From positions 1 through 45,771 of the IMG/VR virus record IMGVR_UViG_3300035183_000132: a stretch of 45,771 bases of DNA; one strand, 5' to 3'. This DNA comes from a virus. Position numbers and translations under genes: made by a program. Shown in pieces: positions 25,444 through 33,489 of the stretch; positions within the stretch are counted from its first letter, which is position 1, and every line of letters starts with the position of its first letter. Under the pieces are notes generated by a model, which saw only the letters and a list, made by a program, of their open reading frames with translations, did not search any database and had not been told where the DNA came from.

Positions 25444-25736
25444 ACTAGCTTTAGCTGTGTGGGTTCACTGCGCGTCTCCTGCAATCGTTGTGCGACCAGT
25501 GTGGCATACCCAGCAATGTCTGTCCAACTATCGACATACGCTGGGTCACCGTTGATGATACGTGCCATCTTGTGGCAGATCATGTCCAGGGCCTCACGCA
25601 TGTCTGCATCGAGTTGCTTCTTGTTCTGGTACAGGAACTGTGCCACGACAGACTTGAGTGTCTGTGCGACAATGGCGTGGTCCTTGAAGGACCCGTAGCG
25701 TGTCCCTCGTTCGGTGAGTACCTTATTGATGTCCAT
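25440..25736 (-). CDS. DUF6378-like protein, 98 aa
   Basis: The protein has the pattern VLTERGTRYGSFKDH at the N-terminus, then EALDMICHKMARIINGDP, then DSWTDIAGYATLVAQRL, matching a family of about 90 residues often seen in phages (DUF6378). The family looks like an all-alpha MazG-like relative, but activity has not been shown to my knowledge. The start overlaps the upstream gene by 14 bases and the stop is coupled to the small gene downstream. Confidence 0.75.
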   Translation of the reverse strand: MDINKVLTERGTRYGSFKDHAIVAQTLKSVVAQFLYQNKKQLDADMREALDMICHKMARIINGDPAYVDSWTDIAGYATLVAQRLQETRSEPTQLKLV

Positions 25737-25977
25737 ATGCCAGGCGTCCCTCCCTCATCTCCTTCCACCCAAGTATCATGCCGTCCCACCTATAACCCCA
25801 GACACGGCAGGCATTATAATCTAGCATGACCATCAGGCGAAGCAGTTCTGCGGAGTCAAGATACACTGTTGTAGCACCAACTTCCAGTATCAACTCATCC
25901 TTACCTGGCTTAGCAATAATCTCACCAGGCTTGGCCACCTGCTTCGGATCAGCTTGCTTTATGGCTGGCTTTGCCAC
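25723..25977 (-). CDS. Hypothetical protein, about 84 aa
   Basis: The frame ends at 25723. I chose GTG 25977, preceded by a modest GAAGG site; a GTG at 26043 is an alternative. Both overlap the gene upstream. The N-terminal part is Lys/Pro/Ala-rich (PGEIIAKPGKDELILEV), then TTVYLDSAELLRLMVML and a Trp/Tyr-rich end (ACRVWGYRWDGM). No family is recognised. Confidence 0.5.
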   Translation of the reverse strand: MAKPAIKQADPKQVAKPGEIIAKPGKDELILEVGATTVYLDSAELLRLMVMLDYNACRVWGYRWDGMILGWKEMREGRLAYGHQ

Positions 25978-26251
25978 GTTTCGCCTTCTTTGTTTTCGTT
26001 GTGGTGTTGCCACGCTTACCCTCCTTCGCTCGCTTCGTTGCACGCACCTGACGCATCACGTCCTTGATGTACGCTTCGAGGTCGCTCGGTGACACACTAG
26101 CTGGGATACGCCACGCATAGTAGCTGATGATGACATCGTGTGGTGCATCGTCAGGCATCGCCACGACCTGGTAGCCAAGGTCCACCAATGCTGCTGCCAA
26201 CGTCGGACTCCAAATATCACGCCCAAGCATCACTGTCAACGAATCATCCAT
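25949..26251 (-). CDS. Hypothetical protein with basic tail, 100 aa
   Basis: ATG 26251 has AAGGAGG upstream and is preferred to a longer in-frame start. The N-terminal 70 residues look globular (VMLGRDIWSPTLAAALVDLG, then PHDVIISYYAWRIP) and the last 30 are a run of Lys, Arg, Thr and Ala (KRGNTTTKTKKAKRGKA), probably binding nucleic acid. No family is recognised. Confidence 0.6.
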   Translation of the reverse strand: MDDSLTVMLGRDIWSPTLAAALVDLGYQVVAMPDDAPHDVIISYYAWRIPASVSPSDLEAYIKDVMRQVRATKRAKEGKRGNTTTKTKKAKRGKASHKAS

Positions 26252-26261
26252 GCACGCCTCC

Positions 26262-26858
26262 TTATGCTTTGATCTCTCTGATGAGATGCTTTGTCCGTAG
26301 GTAGAGAGACTGTAAGCCCAGTGTATCAGACTCACACCGGGCCACCATGGTCTTCATGGCTTTCTTCGGGTTAGACAAGACTTGGTTCCACTCATCGGCA
26401 CTCACAGACATCTTACGTACAACGTCTATGTTGTCTGTATCTGTTGATTCACCTGTCTTGTCTATGCGTAGCCAGTCGAGTAGGTGGGCCTGGCTACGTC
26501 TTGCTGTGGCGAGGTTGGCCTTGAGTGTGTAGTACAAGTCAATGTGCTTCTGTCGCTCAAGCGGGTCGAGACCCCACTTGAGCAACCTGGTGTTGATCAT
26601 CGGGAAGTCGAAGCTCTTCCCGTAGTACGAGACCCAACAATCGAAGCGACGCAGCATCTCGGCAGCCTGGTGGACCACACCCTTGTCCTGCCCAGGTCGT
26701 GTGATGCTGAACGTGACGGCATCCTTGTGTATGGGTCGTATGCTGATACACAGTACACTGTTGTAGTCTCCCTTGAGGCCAGTTGACTCAATGTCGAAGA
26801 AGCACAATGTACCGGCTTGCTCAACCAGCCTCAGGAAGTCTTGTGCGTCGATGTGCAT
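26262..26858 (-). CDS. DEDD-type 3'-5' exonuclease (RNase H-like, YprB-like)
   Basis: A 198-residue exonuclease with the four acidic motifs: FFDIESTGL (D and E, about residues 21-23), YYGKSFDFPMIN (the HNxxFD equivalent, about 78-89), HIDLYYTLK and RCESDTLGLQSLY (DEDDy-type end). Similar domains occur in YprB and other phage exonucleases. It probably removes nucleotides from DNA or RNA 3' ends during replication or repair. It sits in the DNA polymerase operon with GGAGG before its ATG. Confidence 0.8.
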   Translation of the reverse strand: MHIDAQDFLRLVEQAGTLCFFDIESTGLKGDYNSVLCISIRPIHKDAVTFSITRPGQDKGVVHQAAEMLRRFDCWVSYYGKSFDFPMINTRLLKWGLDPLERQKHIDLYYTLKANLATARRSQAHLLDWLRIDKTGESTDTDNIDVVRKMSVSADEWNQVLSNPKKAMKTMVARCESDTLGLQSLYLRTKHLIREIKA

Positions 26859-26869
26859 AAGCCTCCGTA

Positions 26870-27091
26870 TTAGTAGCGCTCGATACCATGTGCCTTGAGG
26901 GTGTCGCCCAGTTCACACATGAAGTTGTACAACGCTTGCGCCTTATCTTGTCCACCACAGGGGTTCGCGGTGAACTTATCTCGCACCGTCAAGTTGTAGT
27001 AGCACATACGACGGAGCATCATTGCCTCCTTTTCAGAGAGAACGATGGTGATGTCCCTCGTTGCTGGTATTTCCTGCACAGTGACATTCAT
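26870..27091 (-). CDS. Hypothetical protein, 73 aa
   Basis: A 73-residue protein whose ATG overlaps the polymerase stop (ATGA), coupling the two. It has a central helix (SEKEAMMLRRMCYYN) and ends in CELGDTLKAHGIERY. Similar-sized genes of this kind are common beside phage polymerases, but I cannot name a family or function. Confidence 0.65.
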   Translation of the reverse strand: MNVTVQEIPATRDITIVLSEKEAMMLRRMCYYNLTVRDKFTANPCGGQDKAQALYNFMCELGDTLKAHGIERY

Positions 27092-29655
27092 CCTTGAACC
27101 TCCTTTGTGTTAAAGTACTCCTTCGGTGTCATCTTGTGTCCACCTTGCTCTGGTGGCAGGATGACCTCGAAGTCTGCTGGGAATGTAGTTGCTTGGCCGT
27201 TGATTATGTGCGGTCGTTCGACAATGGACTTGATGCCATCGAATACCTCCTTGGTCAATCGTGCCTGTGTGATATACCACTTCTGCGAATCGTGCATGCC
27301 CCAGCCCCACCTGAGGAAGGGGTAGCGTTCCTTGAGTAGTACGATGGTCGTGTTGAAGATGTCTGATACGGCACCCTGCATTGGGTAGTCAAGACCCTCA
27401 CGCCGACGTTGGTCACCACCGCTGAGGAACCTCCGTGGCCGCCCCATGAAGGTACGGATCAACGAGGTCTGCTTCACCTCCTGCTCCAACTTGATACGCC
27501 ATGAGTAGTAGGCTGGATCAGATGCAGCCAGCTTATTCAATGCCTGCTTCAACTCGTTAGCATTGAGACCGAACGAGGCAGCAGCTTGTGCAGCATGCGC
27601 CCCAGTCCCGCCGTACCACATCTCGTATCGCCCCTGCTTGGCGAAGACCCGACGCGGGTCATCCTTCCCCTTCCAGTTGTACTTTGCCCTCCACTCCGCA
27701 CATGATGGTGCCTTGTGTGGGTCAACCAGGTCTGGCGGGAAGTCGTAGCCGAACATGAAGCACACGGTCCACGTATGCAGGTCGAAGCCCTCGTCGAAGG
27801 TGGACTTGAGTAGGGTTGACCCTGTGAGGGCCTGCAAGATACGTGGCTCTATGGCACTCCAGTCCCATGAGAGACATACTTCATCCGGCTCTGGACACAC
27901 CAGGTCACGCAGGTCAGCCGGTAGCTGAGCCAGCGGTGGGTTGGTGGTACTCCACCGCCCTGTCTTCTGTGCATGGATTGCGAAGTTGGGGTAGATACGC
28001 TCTACCACGTCCTCACTCTTGATACCGTTCTTCCAGTATGCCTCCCGTGCCTTACGTTTATCACCACTCTTGGTGGCATCATACACACCCTTGCACAGGC
28101 CGACGATATAGTTGTTGACAGTGTGCCATGTGCTGGCCCATAGTGCTCGACATTCGAGTATTGGGTCTGCACCTTGTCTGACACGACCTAGTACACTGAC
28201 ATGTTTCTCATCATCCTTGTCGAAGGTCAGTTCGAGTGATGTATCAACTGGAAGTATAGTCTGTCTTAGTGTGTTGATGGCATCATCGTTGGTCGTCGGT
28301 TGCTTGGTGTCCTTGTTGACCTGTAGTGGGTAGTTCATCTCATCGTACAGGTACTCTTTGAGTTTAACACCACTATTCAGGTTGATCGGATAACCGACCA
28401 TCAACTGTGCGTAAGCCTCGACACGCTTGGCCATGGTGTGGTAGGTATCGAATACCTCACACACACGTTGCTTGTTGACACGTATGCCGCTCCTCCTAGC
28501 TTCCAGAAGGATAGGTAGTAGCTTCAGCGACTGCTCACGGTAGATGGTCTCTGCAGCAGGGTCAGCCTTGAAGCCACTAACCATGCCTTGCCACACCGCG
28601 TGTGTATCAACCACGTCACCGTAGTTGTACAACAGTGGGTCTACCTTGGCTAGGTGCTTGAACTTCCTGTGCTTGCCATAGATGGATGCCAGGAATTCTA
28701 GGTCATGCGGTAACTCGCACCAGAGTACAGCATGTGCCAACATACTGTCCTCGACTCGCTTGTATTGCCATGGATGCAAGTCCAGGGTATCCTCAAGCAC
28801 GGGTATATCGGCCATGGCATTGTGGAAGACCACAGGCACTGACCATGCAATGGTGTGTACGCAGTGCCGCATCATCTCCCGCACCTGCGTCGATGCCTCA
28901 GCCCAGTTGACTGAGTAGACCTTCAGCTTACCATCTTTGTAGATACCTATACCAAGTAATGTCAAGTATAGGGTCGTTGGGTCATACTCAGTATCGATGA
29001 CAACATACTCAGCCTGCTTGGCGGCCTTCTCGAATTCGCCCACCAGGTTGACATCAATGTACTCAATGTCAACGACGACCCACTCAGGGTATGGGGCTGG
29101 ATATGTACCTACACGGAGCGAGTAGATACGCCGCCAGTCGAGCAGCGAAACCCACTTCATCAATGGGTCCCTGAAGGTGTCTGCAATGTGTACGGTGGCA
29201 TACGTCGGTATGTTCCACCGCGTTGCTGGCACCAGGTAGCCACGCCACGCATGCACTGACGTCTGGGTACCCATGGCGTACTCAAGTGCCAGTTTGCCTT
29301 GAGTGATGACCAACTTGGCATCTTGTGGTATACTCAAGTGTGCTTGTGTGCAGTGTTGTACTGCTTGTTCCAGTATGTCACCAGGTGGTAACTCATTGGA
29401 ATGACCATATCGACACTTGAGTACATTGCAGACACTAACCTCCTCGCGGGACAGACCAGCGAGTGGTAGGTAGGTCTCGTTGAGTGCTTGACCTGTCTTA
29501 CCACATGCTGGTCGCCCTTGTCTTTCCTCCTCTGCACCAGGGTTCTGCATCAGTACGTACACCTCTGACCCAGGGACAATCTCATCTGGGACGTAGTACG
29601 TACTCGCGCTGTAGAGCGGGCAACCCTGGCAACTTGATGGTTTAGTGATCGGCAT
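27088..29655 (-). CDS. UDG-like domain + 3'-5' exonuclease + family A DNA polymerase
   Basis: An 855-residue fusion protein, the probable replicase. Residues 1-170 resemble family 4/5 uracil-DNA glycosylase: CQGC (C9, C12), MQNPGAEEERQG, further cysteines in VCNVLKCR and QHC. Residues about 210-400 are an exonuclease (VVIDTEYDP with D221/E223, FHNAMADIPVL). The C-terminal part is family A polymerase: motif A LSWDWSAIEPR (D598), motif B KQGRYEMWYGG (about 673-683) and motif C GMHDSQKW, where the usual HDE is HDS. Start 29655 was chosen so that the protein begins just before CQGCPLY; it overlaps the previous gene by 14 bases. Glycosylase activity is uncertain. Confidence 0.88.
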   Translation of the reverse strand: MPITKPSSCQGCPLYSASTYYVPDEIVPGSEVYVLMQNPGAEEERQGRPACGKTGQALNETYLPLAGLSREEVSVCNVLKCRYGHSNELPPGDILEQAVQHCTQAHLSIPQDAKLVITQGKLALEYAMGTQTSVHAWRGYLVPATRWNIPTYATVHIADTFRDPLMKWVSLLDWRRIYSLRVGTYPAPYPEWVVVDIEYIDVNLVGEFEKAAKQAEYVVIDTEYDPTTLYLTLLGIGIYKDGKLKVYSVNWAEASTQVREMMRHCVHTIAWSVPVVFHNAMADIPVLEDTLDLHPWQYKRVEDSMLAHAVLWCELPHDLEFLASIYGKHRKFKHLAKVDPLLYNYGDVVDTHAVWQGMVSGFKADPAAETIYREQSLKLLPILLEARRSGIRVNKQRVCEVFDTYHTMAKRVEAYAQLMVGYPINLNSGVKLKEYLYDEMNYPLQVNKDTKQPTTNDDAINTLRQTILPVDTSLELTFDKDDEKHVSVLGRVRQGADPILECRALWASTWHTVNNYIVGLCKGVYDATKSGDKRKAREAYWKNGIKSEDVVERIYPNFAIHAQKTGRWSTTNPPLAQLPADLRDLVCPEPDEVCLSWDWSAIEPRILQALTGSTLLKSTFDEGFDLHTWTVCFMFGYDFPPDLVDPHKAPSCAEWRAKYNWKGKDDPRRVFAKQGRYEMWYGGTGAHAAQAAASFGLNANELKQALNKLAASDPAYYSWRIKLEQEVKQTSLIRTFMGRPRRFLSGGDQRRREGLDYPMQGAVSDIFNTTIVLLKERYPFLRWGWGMHDSQKWYITQARLTKEVFDGIKSIVERPHIINGQATTFPADFEVILPPEQGGHKMTPKEYFNTKEVQG

Positions 29656-29806
29656 GGTTATGTTTCTTGATGTATGACCGCATCTCGGCACGAGCAGCGG
29701 TCAAGGCGTTGATTGCCTCCTCCAAGACCTTATCGACTTGGATGATCTTATCCCATGCGTCCTTCAGTTCCTTGACTAGTAGTTCCTTGCTCTCTAGGAT
29801 AACCAT
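29642..29806 (-). CDS. Small helical protein, 54 aa
   Basis: A 54-residue coiled-coil-like protein (SKELLVKELKDAWDKIIQ, then VLEEAINALTAARAEM) ending in a His/Lys-rich KKHNHADH. The stop overlaps the polymerase start, suggesting coupled translation. The start lies one base from the stop of the upstream membrane peptide. No family is recognised. Confidence 0.6.
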   Translation of the reverse strand: MVILESKELLVKELKDAWDKIIQVDKVLEEAINALTAARAEMRSYIKKHNHADH

Positions 29807-29807
29807 A

Positions 29808-29888
29808 TCACTTACCATCCTTGAGGATGACGTAGGCCAGGTATCCTAGAAGGGCGATGACTAGTACGATTAAGATAGCTGCTGTCAT
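29808..29888 (-). CDS. Tiny membrane peptide, 26 aa
   Basis: ATG 29888 behind GGGAGG with six-base spacing opens a 26-residue frame: one hydrophobic segment (AAILIVLVIALLGYLAYVI) and a Lys/Asp-rich end (LKDGK). Single-span peptides in phage early operons may alter host membrane functions. The near-ideal ribosome site, size and compact spacing support translation, although such a short frame needs proof. Confidence 0.62.
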   Translation of the reverse strand: MTAAILIVLVIALLGYLAYVILKDGK

Positions 29889-29900
29889 GGCTGACCTCCC

Positions 29901-29984
29901 TTATGACTTGATTGAGCGGCCCATGATGAAGAACACCACAGCGATGAATGCTCCAACACCCAACAGTGCCAGTGAGTCGAACAT
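29901..29984 (-). CDS. Tiny membrane peptide, 27 aa
   Basis: ATG 29984 behind AAAGGAGG opens a 27-residue frame, MFDSLALLGVGAFIAVVFF then IMGRSIKS: one transmembrane segment with a short positively charged end. It lies between the SSB-like gene and the other 26-residue membrane peptide. The two are not obviously paralogous. Function unknown. Confidence 0.62.
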   Translation of the reverse strand: MFDSLALLGVGAFIAVVFFIMGRSIKS

Positions 29985-30001
29985 GTGGACCTCCTTTCGT
30001 G

Positions 30002-30541
30002 TTACTTCACCTTCCCAATGGACTGGACATAGTTCGATGCCTTCCATCCCTTCTCCCTATACTCCTTTGCCTCTGCCTCAGTCTTGGCATCGAAGTACGT
30101 CTTCTTGCCGTCGATGGGGCTTGGGTCACTGGCAAAGGTCTCCGTGATGAAGGCACCCACGGGGTATGTGGTAAACTTCTGCAACACATCACCTACCTTC
30201 AGTTGAGCCAACTGTTCTTCGTCCTTGATGTCTGGGTACAGCACACGTACCATCTGGCTGTACAGTCTGAACTCACGATCAAGGCGACCAGTCGAGGTAC
30301 GTCCTACCTCACTGCTCACGTAGAATGACACTGTACCTACCTTCTTGTCCTCCTTGAGCACATCGGCCTTGCAGTTGATCACTAACCGTCCCTTGGCATT
30401 CCGGTTTGCACTGAAACTCGTACCCTGGATTTTGTAGTAGTTCGTGGGTACAGTACGGAATGCATTGGCTTCAGCCAACGCAGAGGCGCTGGCCGTCTCA
30501 TTGAACAGTTCTTCGAGGGACACAGGAGTTACATCAGACAT
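30002..30541 (-). CDS. Putative single-stranded DNA-binding protein, 179 aa
   Basis: A 179-residue protein with an acidic N-terminus, then strand-rich segments (YYKIQGTSFSANRNAKGRL, KKVGTVSFYVSSEVGRTS) and a helical C-terminal part. The gene directly follows the Sak4-like ATPase. In many phages that position is occupied by an SSB or gp2.5-like protein. There is no obvious acidic SSB tail, so the call rests on context and beta-rich composition only. Confidence 0.5.
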   Translation of the reverse strand: MSDVTPVSLEELFNETASASALAEANAFRTVPTNYYKIQGTSFSANRNAKGRLVINCKADVLKEDKKVGTVSFYVSSEVGRTSTGRLDREFRLYSQMVRVLYPDIKDEEQLAQLKVGDVLQKFTTYPVGAFITETFASDPSPIDGKKTYFDAKTEAEAKEYREKGWKASNYVQSIGKVK

Positions 30542-30544
30542 ATA

Positions 30545-31312
30545 CTATCCTTTCTGCTGCGTTGCAGCGGGTTGAGGTTGAACTTGAGCATGTTCTGCGA
30601 TGGTATCGACAATGAGCTTCCACCCACCTGGGCCATTCGGTAGAGCAATGTCCTTGACGATCTGCTTTGCTAGGCGCTGGCGAACTACGATTGTTGAGTT
30701 TGGTGCAATGATGAGTTTACGCGAAACGGTTGCCGGTCCCACCACATCTGCTTGGAGATAGGCAACGAAGTCGAACCAGCCTGCACTACCTACTGCTTGT
30801 CTTCCCGGTAAGTCGGGTGAGATGTACGTGCGTTGTGTCACAGCATCAACACTACGGTCACTTGGACACACAGCCAGGACACGCTCCGCTGTGTTACGCA
30901 GTAGTGTCATCGCTGTGTCCATCTCCCTGTGGAACTCACCCCACTCGTTGCTCTCCTTCGTGATACGTGGCAGGCGGTCGGCACCAATAACAGACTTCAT
31001 CACAGCCTTACCTAGGACACTGATAGAGTCTAGGCCAACAGCACGGAGCTTCTTCCCTGCATAGTCACGGCAGAATGCCTTGAAGTCATCGTATGTCTCA
31101 AGTGTCTCACCGATTTCTCCAAGACCGAAGCTACGCACACTTGCTGCACCATCCTCACCAGCCATGTTGACGAAGCACACGGGGCCATGTTGCCGCTCAT
31201 GTGCCAGCATATCGCCAATCAGGTATGTCTTCCCTGATGCTCGTATACCATGGACCATCATGGTAAACGAGTTGGTTAGTTGTAAGTCTAAGTTGAACTT
31301 GATCCTTGCCAT
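30545..31312 (-). CDS. Sak4-like RecA-fold ATPase (phage recombinase)
   Basis: A 255-residue ATPase with Walker A GIRASGKT at residues 22-29 and a Walker B-like RAVGLDSISV near 90-99. It has the compact AAA_24/Sak4 shape (N-terminal strand, P-loop, then NEWGEFHREMDTAMTLLRN). Sak4-type proteins promote single-strand annealing and recombination with a partner SSB; the downstream gene may be that SSB. The GAGGAG ribosome site and operon position among replication genes fit this. Confidence 0.78.
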   Translation of the reverse strand: MARIKFNLDLQLTNSFTMMVHGIRASGKTYLIGDMLAHERQHGPVCFVNMAGEDGAASVRSFGLGEIGETLETYDDFKAFCRDYAGKKLRAVGLDSISVLGKAVMKSVIGADRLPRITKESNEWGEFHREMDTAMTLLRNTAERVLAVCPSDRSVDAVTQRTYISPDLPGRQAVGSAGWFDFVAYLQADVVGPATVSRKLIIAPNSTIVVRQRLAKQIVKDIALPNGPGGWKLIVDTIAEHAQVQPQPAATQQKG

Positions 31313-31321
31313 TCTAGCTCC

Positions 31322-31582
31322 TCAATGCACAGTTACTGTATCACCTGGGTCATGTTGGTACTCGATCCATGCCAAGTGTGTCAACATGAAGTAATCGATA
31401 GCCTTATCCATGTTGAACATTGGTATTGCTTCACCACGCTTTGCTGCCTCCCTGTATGTCCACCTGATCATATGTGGGAGGTGGTCCCACAGGAGTTGAC
31501 GACGCATGACGAGTTGGACATCATTGCCGTTCTCGTCAACACCAGGAACCACATCATCCCAACAGACATACTTCTGTAGCAT
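31322..31582 (-). CDS. Hypothetical protein, 86 aa
   Basis: The start at 31582 (MLQKYVCWDDV) is preferred to an in-frame ATG at 31600. The protein is rich in aromatic and charged residues (RWTYREAAKRGEAIPMF, then DYFMLTHLAWIEYQHD). No family is recognised. It stands directly upstream of the Sak4-like gene and is co-transcribed with it. Confidence 0.6.
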   Translation of the reverse strand: MLQKYVCWDDVVPGVDENGNDVQLVMRRQLLWDHLPHMIRWTYREAAKRGEAIPMFNMDKAIDYFMLTHLAWIEYQHDPGDTVTVH

Positions 31583-31612
31583 GTCACACCTACGTGTCAC
31601 TGTCTGTCATAG

Positions 31613-31798
31613 TTACTTATGCTGTGTCTGGACCTCGACACTACCCTGACACCCTGGTTCCACAATCACGAAGCCCTTGTACATGTACACGCACGGCCTC
31701 GACACCGCAGCCGGTGTCTGTTCGGCGTTATCGTGCACCACGACATGCCTCGTACACCCAGATAGAAGGAAAAGTGTAATGAAAACAAGCACTTGCAT
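31613..31798 (-). CDS. Small lipoprotein, 61 aa
   Basis: The ATG at 31798 follows GGGGTGAGG and opens a classic lipoprotein signal: MQVLVFITLFLLSGC, with lipobox LLSGC and Cys15 as the lipidation site. The mature part is about 47 residues. Small phage lipoproteins can be Rz1-like outer spanins, but this gene lies in the early operon far from the lysis genes, so a superinfection or envelope role is equally possible. The in-frame GTG 31807 is a less likely start. Confidence 0.7.
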   Translation of the reverse strand: MQVLVFITLFLLSGCTRHVVVHDNAEQTPAAVSRPCVYMYKGFVIVEPGCQGSVEVQTQHK

Positions 31799-32033
31799 AT
31801 ACCTCACCCCTTTGTTGATATATCTAAGTTGTTGATTCTACTGCATAAATACTCGATTTTGACCGCCAAAACCACCATTTTGTGAAAAGAAAATTTCCAA
31901 CCCATGGTTTACTATGGACTCGGATTTTTCTTTTCAGATTAGAAAGGGGTGGTCTGTAAGTATGCGAAATACAAGCCCCATTTCTATGGAGTTTTTCCAT
32001 AGTTGGAAAAGAAGGGGTGTTTTGACGCATATC
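31799..32033. other. Gene-free stretch with structured element and leader
   Basis: No gene is visible in these 235 bases, unusual inside a tightly packed operon. The stretch carries structured element B (31873-32020) and an AT-rich leader (31808-31860) with the ribosome site for the lipoprotein gene on the minus strand. It could hold a promoter or an RNA element for the downstream genes. Confidence 0.65.
31873..32020. repeat. Structured repeat element, copy B
   Basis: It shares TGAAAAGAAAATTTCC (31883-31898) and the following CCATGG/ACTATGG hairpin order with copy A at 16.1 kb. The block TTTTTCTTTTC at 31925-31935 pairs back to form a long stem. Outside it, CCACC and GGTGG may pair. A second hairpin has a perfect inner stem CTATGG (31984-31989) / CCATAG (31997-32002) within CCCC...GGGG. 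Both copies lie upstream of minus-strand genes. Confidence 0.6.
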
Positions 32034-32228
32034 TCAGGCAACCTTGGCCTTCCAGTTTGGGTTGCCACCCACACCCGCCCGTCCTGGGTCCTTCCCCATC
32101 CTGTAGGGCCACAGGGCACAGGTCTTGATGTGGCAGGTATCCACGAGTTGCTTGTGGCCCCCGCTACAGTCTATACACTTAGCACGTATTGCCCTCAGTA
32201 CACTGGTCATGGTCAGTTCCCTCGACAT
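32034..32228 (-). CDS. Small zinc-binding protein (CxxC...WPYR family), 64 aa
   Basis: A 64-residue protein with IRAKCIDCSGGHK, then DTCHIKTCALWPYRMGKDP: two pairs of cysteines and a conserved LWPYRxGxxP segment. I recognise this pattern from many phage genomes, where the function is unknown. The start has GGGGTG upstream. It is coupled with the MazG-like gene and precedes structured element B. Confidence 0.72.
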   Translation of the reverse strand: MSRELTMTSVLRAIRAKCIDCSGGHKQLVDTCHIKTCALWPYRMGKDPGRAGVGGNPNWKAKVA

Positions 32229-32230
32229 AG

Positions 32231-32548
32231 CTACACCCCTTCTTGCACACCCTCAGGGACATGCGATGCCGTACCAGTCTTGTGTATACGCCACCGCCTA
32301 CCACGGTTGACACGCATCTTGTAGTTGAGGGCACCTTGGAGGTCATACCCATGGCTGGCTGCCATGTGGCTCAACACAATGATGATGTCGGCCATCTCCT
32401 CAGGTATCACACCATACTCAGTATCGTGTTGTATGTACCGTGCCAGTTCACCCACCTCCTCGATCAACTTAGCCAGACACGCTAACTGCGATGGTCTATC
32501 GAAGGTCTCCACAGCCCATTTACCGATACTCTCGAAGGTCTCATCCAT
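32231..32548 (-). CDS. MazG-like nucleotide pyrophosphohydrolase, 105 aa
   Basis: A 105-residue all-helical protein with the metal-binding motif pair KLIEEVGELARYI (about residues 27-39) and EEMADIIIVLSHMA (about 50-63), as in MazG/dUTPase-like NTP pyrophosphohydrolases. The C-terminal VNRGRRW is also family-typical. It probably cleans nucleotide pools or degrades alarmone-type signals during infection. The start overlaps the upstream nuclease stop codon region. Confidence 0.8.
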   Translation of the reverse strand: MDETFESIGKWAVETFDRPSQLACLAKLIEEVGELARYIQHDTEYGVIPEEMADIIIVLSHMAASHGYDLQGALNYKMRVNRGRRWRIHKTGTASHVPEGVQEGV

Positions 32549-33433
32549 TCATACACCTCCATCCGGTAAGTTAAGTTGTACATAATCACGTTGCATCAAC
32601 TCTGGGTCGAAGTGGTACTCGAAGCATGCCTTGTACATCGGACACCACCCGAACTTATCACGGTGTGTCATGGCTTGGCGTGGTGGTATCTCGTCCTCAT
32701 GGAGCAACACTATATCCCGACTTACTTCTTGTGCAGATATTAGCCACGTCCGGTGTACCTCTGGCCCATAGACCCACCCTACTGACTTAATCCTGAACGG
32801 AGCACCAACAACAAGAAAAAGATAGCTATACACAGTGTGATCGTCAGATAGACCAAGATACTGGCGATAAGCATGAGCATACTGCATGAACTGAGCACTG
32901 TAATGATACTCTTCGATTGTGTCATTCTCCCACCTACTGTCAAGTGAGGACTTGTACTTGATGTCACCCACAAAGGGAAACCCATCTGGTGTCACACCAG
33001 CTAGGTCAGGCCGACATGAGTAGTCCTCGATGGTGAACTCGACATGCTCGACCTTCCAGTGTGTACGTAGGGGTGTCTGTAGGGCATACAGTGGGATGAC
33101 ACGTTGTAGCTCACTGGTACATGCTTCCTTAGTTCCCTCCCGGAATACCACACCCTGCTCGACACAGTAGTCATACTGTGTATTGAACACACCCACTGCT
33201 GTATCGACAGCAACCTGTTGGAACTCCTTGGACACGAGTAGGTCAGTATCACCAGCCTTGATACAATTGTGTAATACCTCAACACCCCGTGCAAAGGCAG
33301 TACCACGTAGGCGTGCACTCAACGAGTTACCAGCCTCACGTTGCTCCCACTTATCGACATACGTGAGTTGATACAACATAGGACAGCGGTCATAGACCTG
33401 TTGCCTTGACGGTGACTCAAGTATCTTGGGCAT
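32549..33433 (-). CDS. PD-(D/E)XK nuclease (Cas4/AddB-like), 294 aa
   Basis: The 294-residue protein has the Cas4-like arrangement: an early Cys (YDRCPMLYQLTYVD), RGTAFARGVEVLHN (conserved H), GVTPDGFPFVGDIKYKSS (D and IxYK catalytic pair), YSAQFMQYAHAY (QxxxY) and a C-terminal Cys (MYKACFEY) that may join an Fe-S cluster. Such enzymes process DNA ends in recombination and repair. The start at 33433 follows GGAGGTG; the upstream in-frame TTG is unlikely. It is the first gene of the early operon. Confidence 0.8.
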   Translation of the reverse strand: MPKILESPSRQQVYDRCPMLYQLTYVDKWEQREAGNSLSARLRGTAFARGVEVLHNCIKAGDTDLLVSKEFQQVAVDTAVGVFNTQYDYCVEQGVVFREGTKEACTSELQRVIPLYALQTPLRTHWKVEHVEFTIEDYSCRPDLAGVTPDGFPFVGDIKYKSSLDSRWENDTIEEYHYSAQFMQYAHAYRQYLGLSDDHTVYSYLFLVVGAPFRIKSVGWVYGPEVHRTWLISAQEVSRDIVLLHEDEIPPRQAMTHRDKFGWCPMYKACFEYHFDPELMQRDYVQLNLPDGGV

Positions 33434-33458
33434 AGCGGGCACCTCCAACGTCGGGTTT

Positions 33459-33489
33459 GCGGACCGGTGTTAGACACGAACCGGTCCGC
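33459..33489. promoter_or_regulatory. Perfect inverted repeat in early-operon leader
   Basis: GCGGACCGGT (33459-33468) and ACCGGTCCGC (33480-33489) form a ten-pair stem with an 11-base loop. It lies 26 bases upstream of the ATG of the first early gene (minus strand). It may be an operator, an RNA stability hairpin or an attenuator. Confidence 0.65.
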
